Assembly (NCBI GenBank): GCA_007375655.1
Contig: VMES01000032.1
Location: 1-5,877, forward strand
DNA: 5,877 nucleotides
From: Parcubacteria group bacterium Greene0416_79
GTDB taxonomy: Bacteria; Patescibacteriota; Minisyncoccia; Phycocordibacterales; UBA10002
Direction of reading: 5' to 3'
In this document: in pieces, positions 5,629 through 5,877 of the stretch
How the letters are laid out: the number at the start of each line of letters is the position of its first letter
Position numbering within the stretch: position 1 is the stretch's first letter
Translations under genes and position numbers: made by a program
The notes under the pieces: model-generated
What the model saw: only the letters and a program-made list of their open reading frames with translations
What the model was told of the DNA's origin: nothing
The model's database searches: none

Positions 5629-5877
5629 AGAGTTGTATTATTATAGGGCCTAGAAAAGAATTGACCTATCCGTATCCACCCGTATGAACCGAGAAGAAAC
5701 CACAGCGGCAAAAAGGGCATATTATACCTTCCTCCGCTTGAAATCAATCCGTTATAGCCGATAAGAACGGCATGAAAGACGATAAGAGTGAGGAGGAAGA
5801 GCACCGTGCTTCTGTGTCTTTTCTCCGCCAGTCCGGCAATGGCGCCGAGGTATACCAAAACCCAAGAGAATTGACCC
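5625..5877 (-). CDS. C-terminal fragment of a multi-pass membrane protein, possibly a GT39/ArnT-like glycosyltransferase
   Basis: Only the last 83 or so residues are in the window; the frame stays open through the right edge, so the true start lies outside. A TTG at 5856-5858 is in frame but sits inside hydrophobic sequence and is unlikely to be the start. Two membrane segments are visible: TVLFLLTLIVFHAVLIGY, and FLPLWFLLGSYGWIRIG near the end. Between them lies SSGGRYNMPFLP, resembling the Arg-Tyr-Pro-rich loop before the last membrane segments of polyprenyl-phosphate-sugar-using transferases (GT39/ArnT or PMT type). The short tail ends SRPYNNTTL and its TGA overlaps the GT2 ATG. Membrane location is clear; the glycosyltransferase assignment rests on this motif and on the neighbour, and a polymerase or hypothetical membrane protein is possible. 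Confidence 0.7.
   Translation of the reverse strand, partial: GQFSWVLVYLGAIAGLAEKRHRSTVLFLLTLIVFHAVLIGYNGLISSGGRYNMPFLPLWFLLGSYGWIRIGQFFSRPYNNTTL

Noticed and set aside
5640..5645. Perfect TATAAT on the minus strand just upstream of the GT2 gene
   Set aside because: It lies inside the coding end of the upstream gene, and no -35-like hexamer is found 16-18 bases upstream. Probably Tyr-Asn-Asn codon usage by chance.
5661..5688. Plus-strand TTGACC, 16 bases, TATGAA as an antisense promoter
   Set aside because: Only a partial match inside a coding region, with no plus-strand gene downstream.

Overview
This is a compact bacterial sugar-nucleotide and glycan gene block. All seven genes lie on the minus strand, so transcription runs from the right edge to the left edge. 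Base composition is roughly balanced and the standard genetic code fits every gene. Tight ATGA or TAATG junctions and the near absence of Shine-Dalgarno sequences suggest a streamlined genome, possibly a candidate-phylum (Patescibacteria/CPR-like) bacterium from a metagenome. That placement is inference; nothing in the window fixes the taxon.

In transcription order the genes are: (1) the C-terminal end of a multi-pass membrane protein, probably a polyprenyl-phosphate-sugar glycosyltransferase (5877-5625); (2) a GT2 DPM1/GtrB-like polyprenyl-phosphate glycosyltransferase with two C-terminal membrane segments (5628-4702); (3) an NDP-sugar pyrophosphorylase-type nucleotidyltransferase (4674-4000); (4) an HddA-like GHMP sugar kinase (4003-2996); (5) a UDP-glucose/GDP-mannose dehydrogenase-family protein lacking the usual catalytic cysteine (2996-1653); (6) a short-chain dehydrogenase/reductase with an unusual C-terminal tail (1656-808); (7) a Gfo/Idh/MocA oxidoreductase that runs off the left edge (about 811-1). 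Genes 1/2, 3/4, 5/6 and originally 6/7 overlap by four bases, and 4/5 by one. The only gap, 27 bases, lies between genes 2 and 3. No stretch over 300 bases lacks a gene, and I see no RNA gene, mobile element or CRISPR array.

The set reads as a pathway. A kinase phosphorylates a sugar at the anomeric position and the nucleotidyltransferase activates it. Three NAD(P)-dependent oxidoreductases of three different folds then remodel the sugar, while the GT2 and the membrane protein handle lipid-linked transfer for a surface glycan. The product cannot be named from sequence.

Two points stand out. The dehydrogenase has Thr in place of the catalytic Cys and Trp in place of a dinucleotide-binding Gly, so it probably does not perform the classical four-electron oxidation to a uronic acid. 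The Gfo/Idh/MocA gene has no usable in-frame start: a 7-bp tandem duplication just after a GTGA junction shifts it out of frame, and removing one copy restores a GTG-started gene overlapping the SDR stop.
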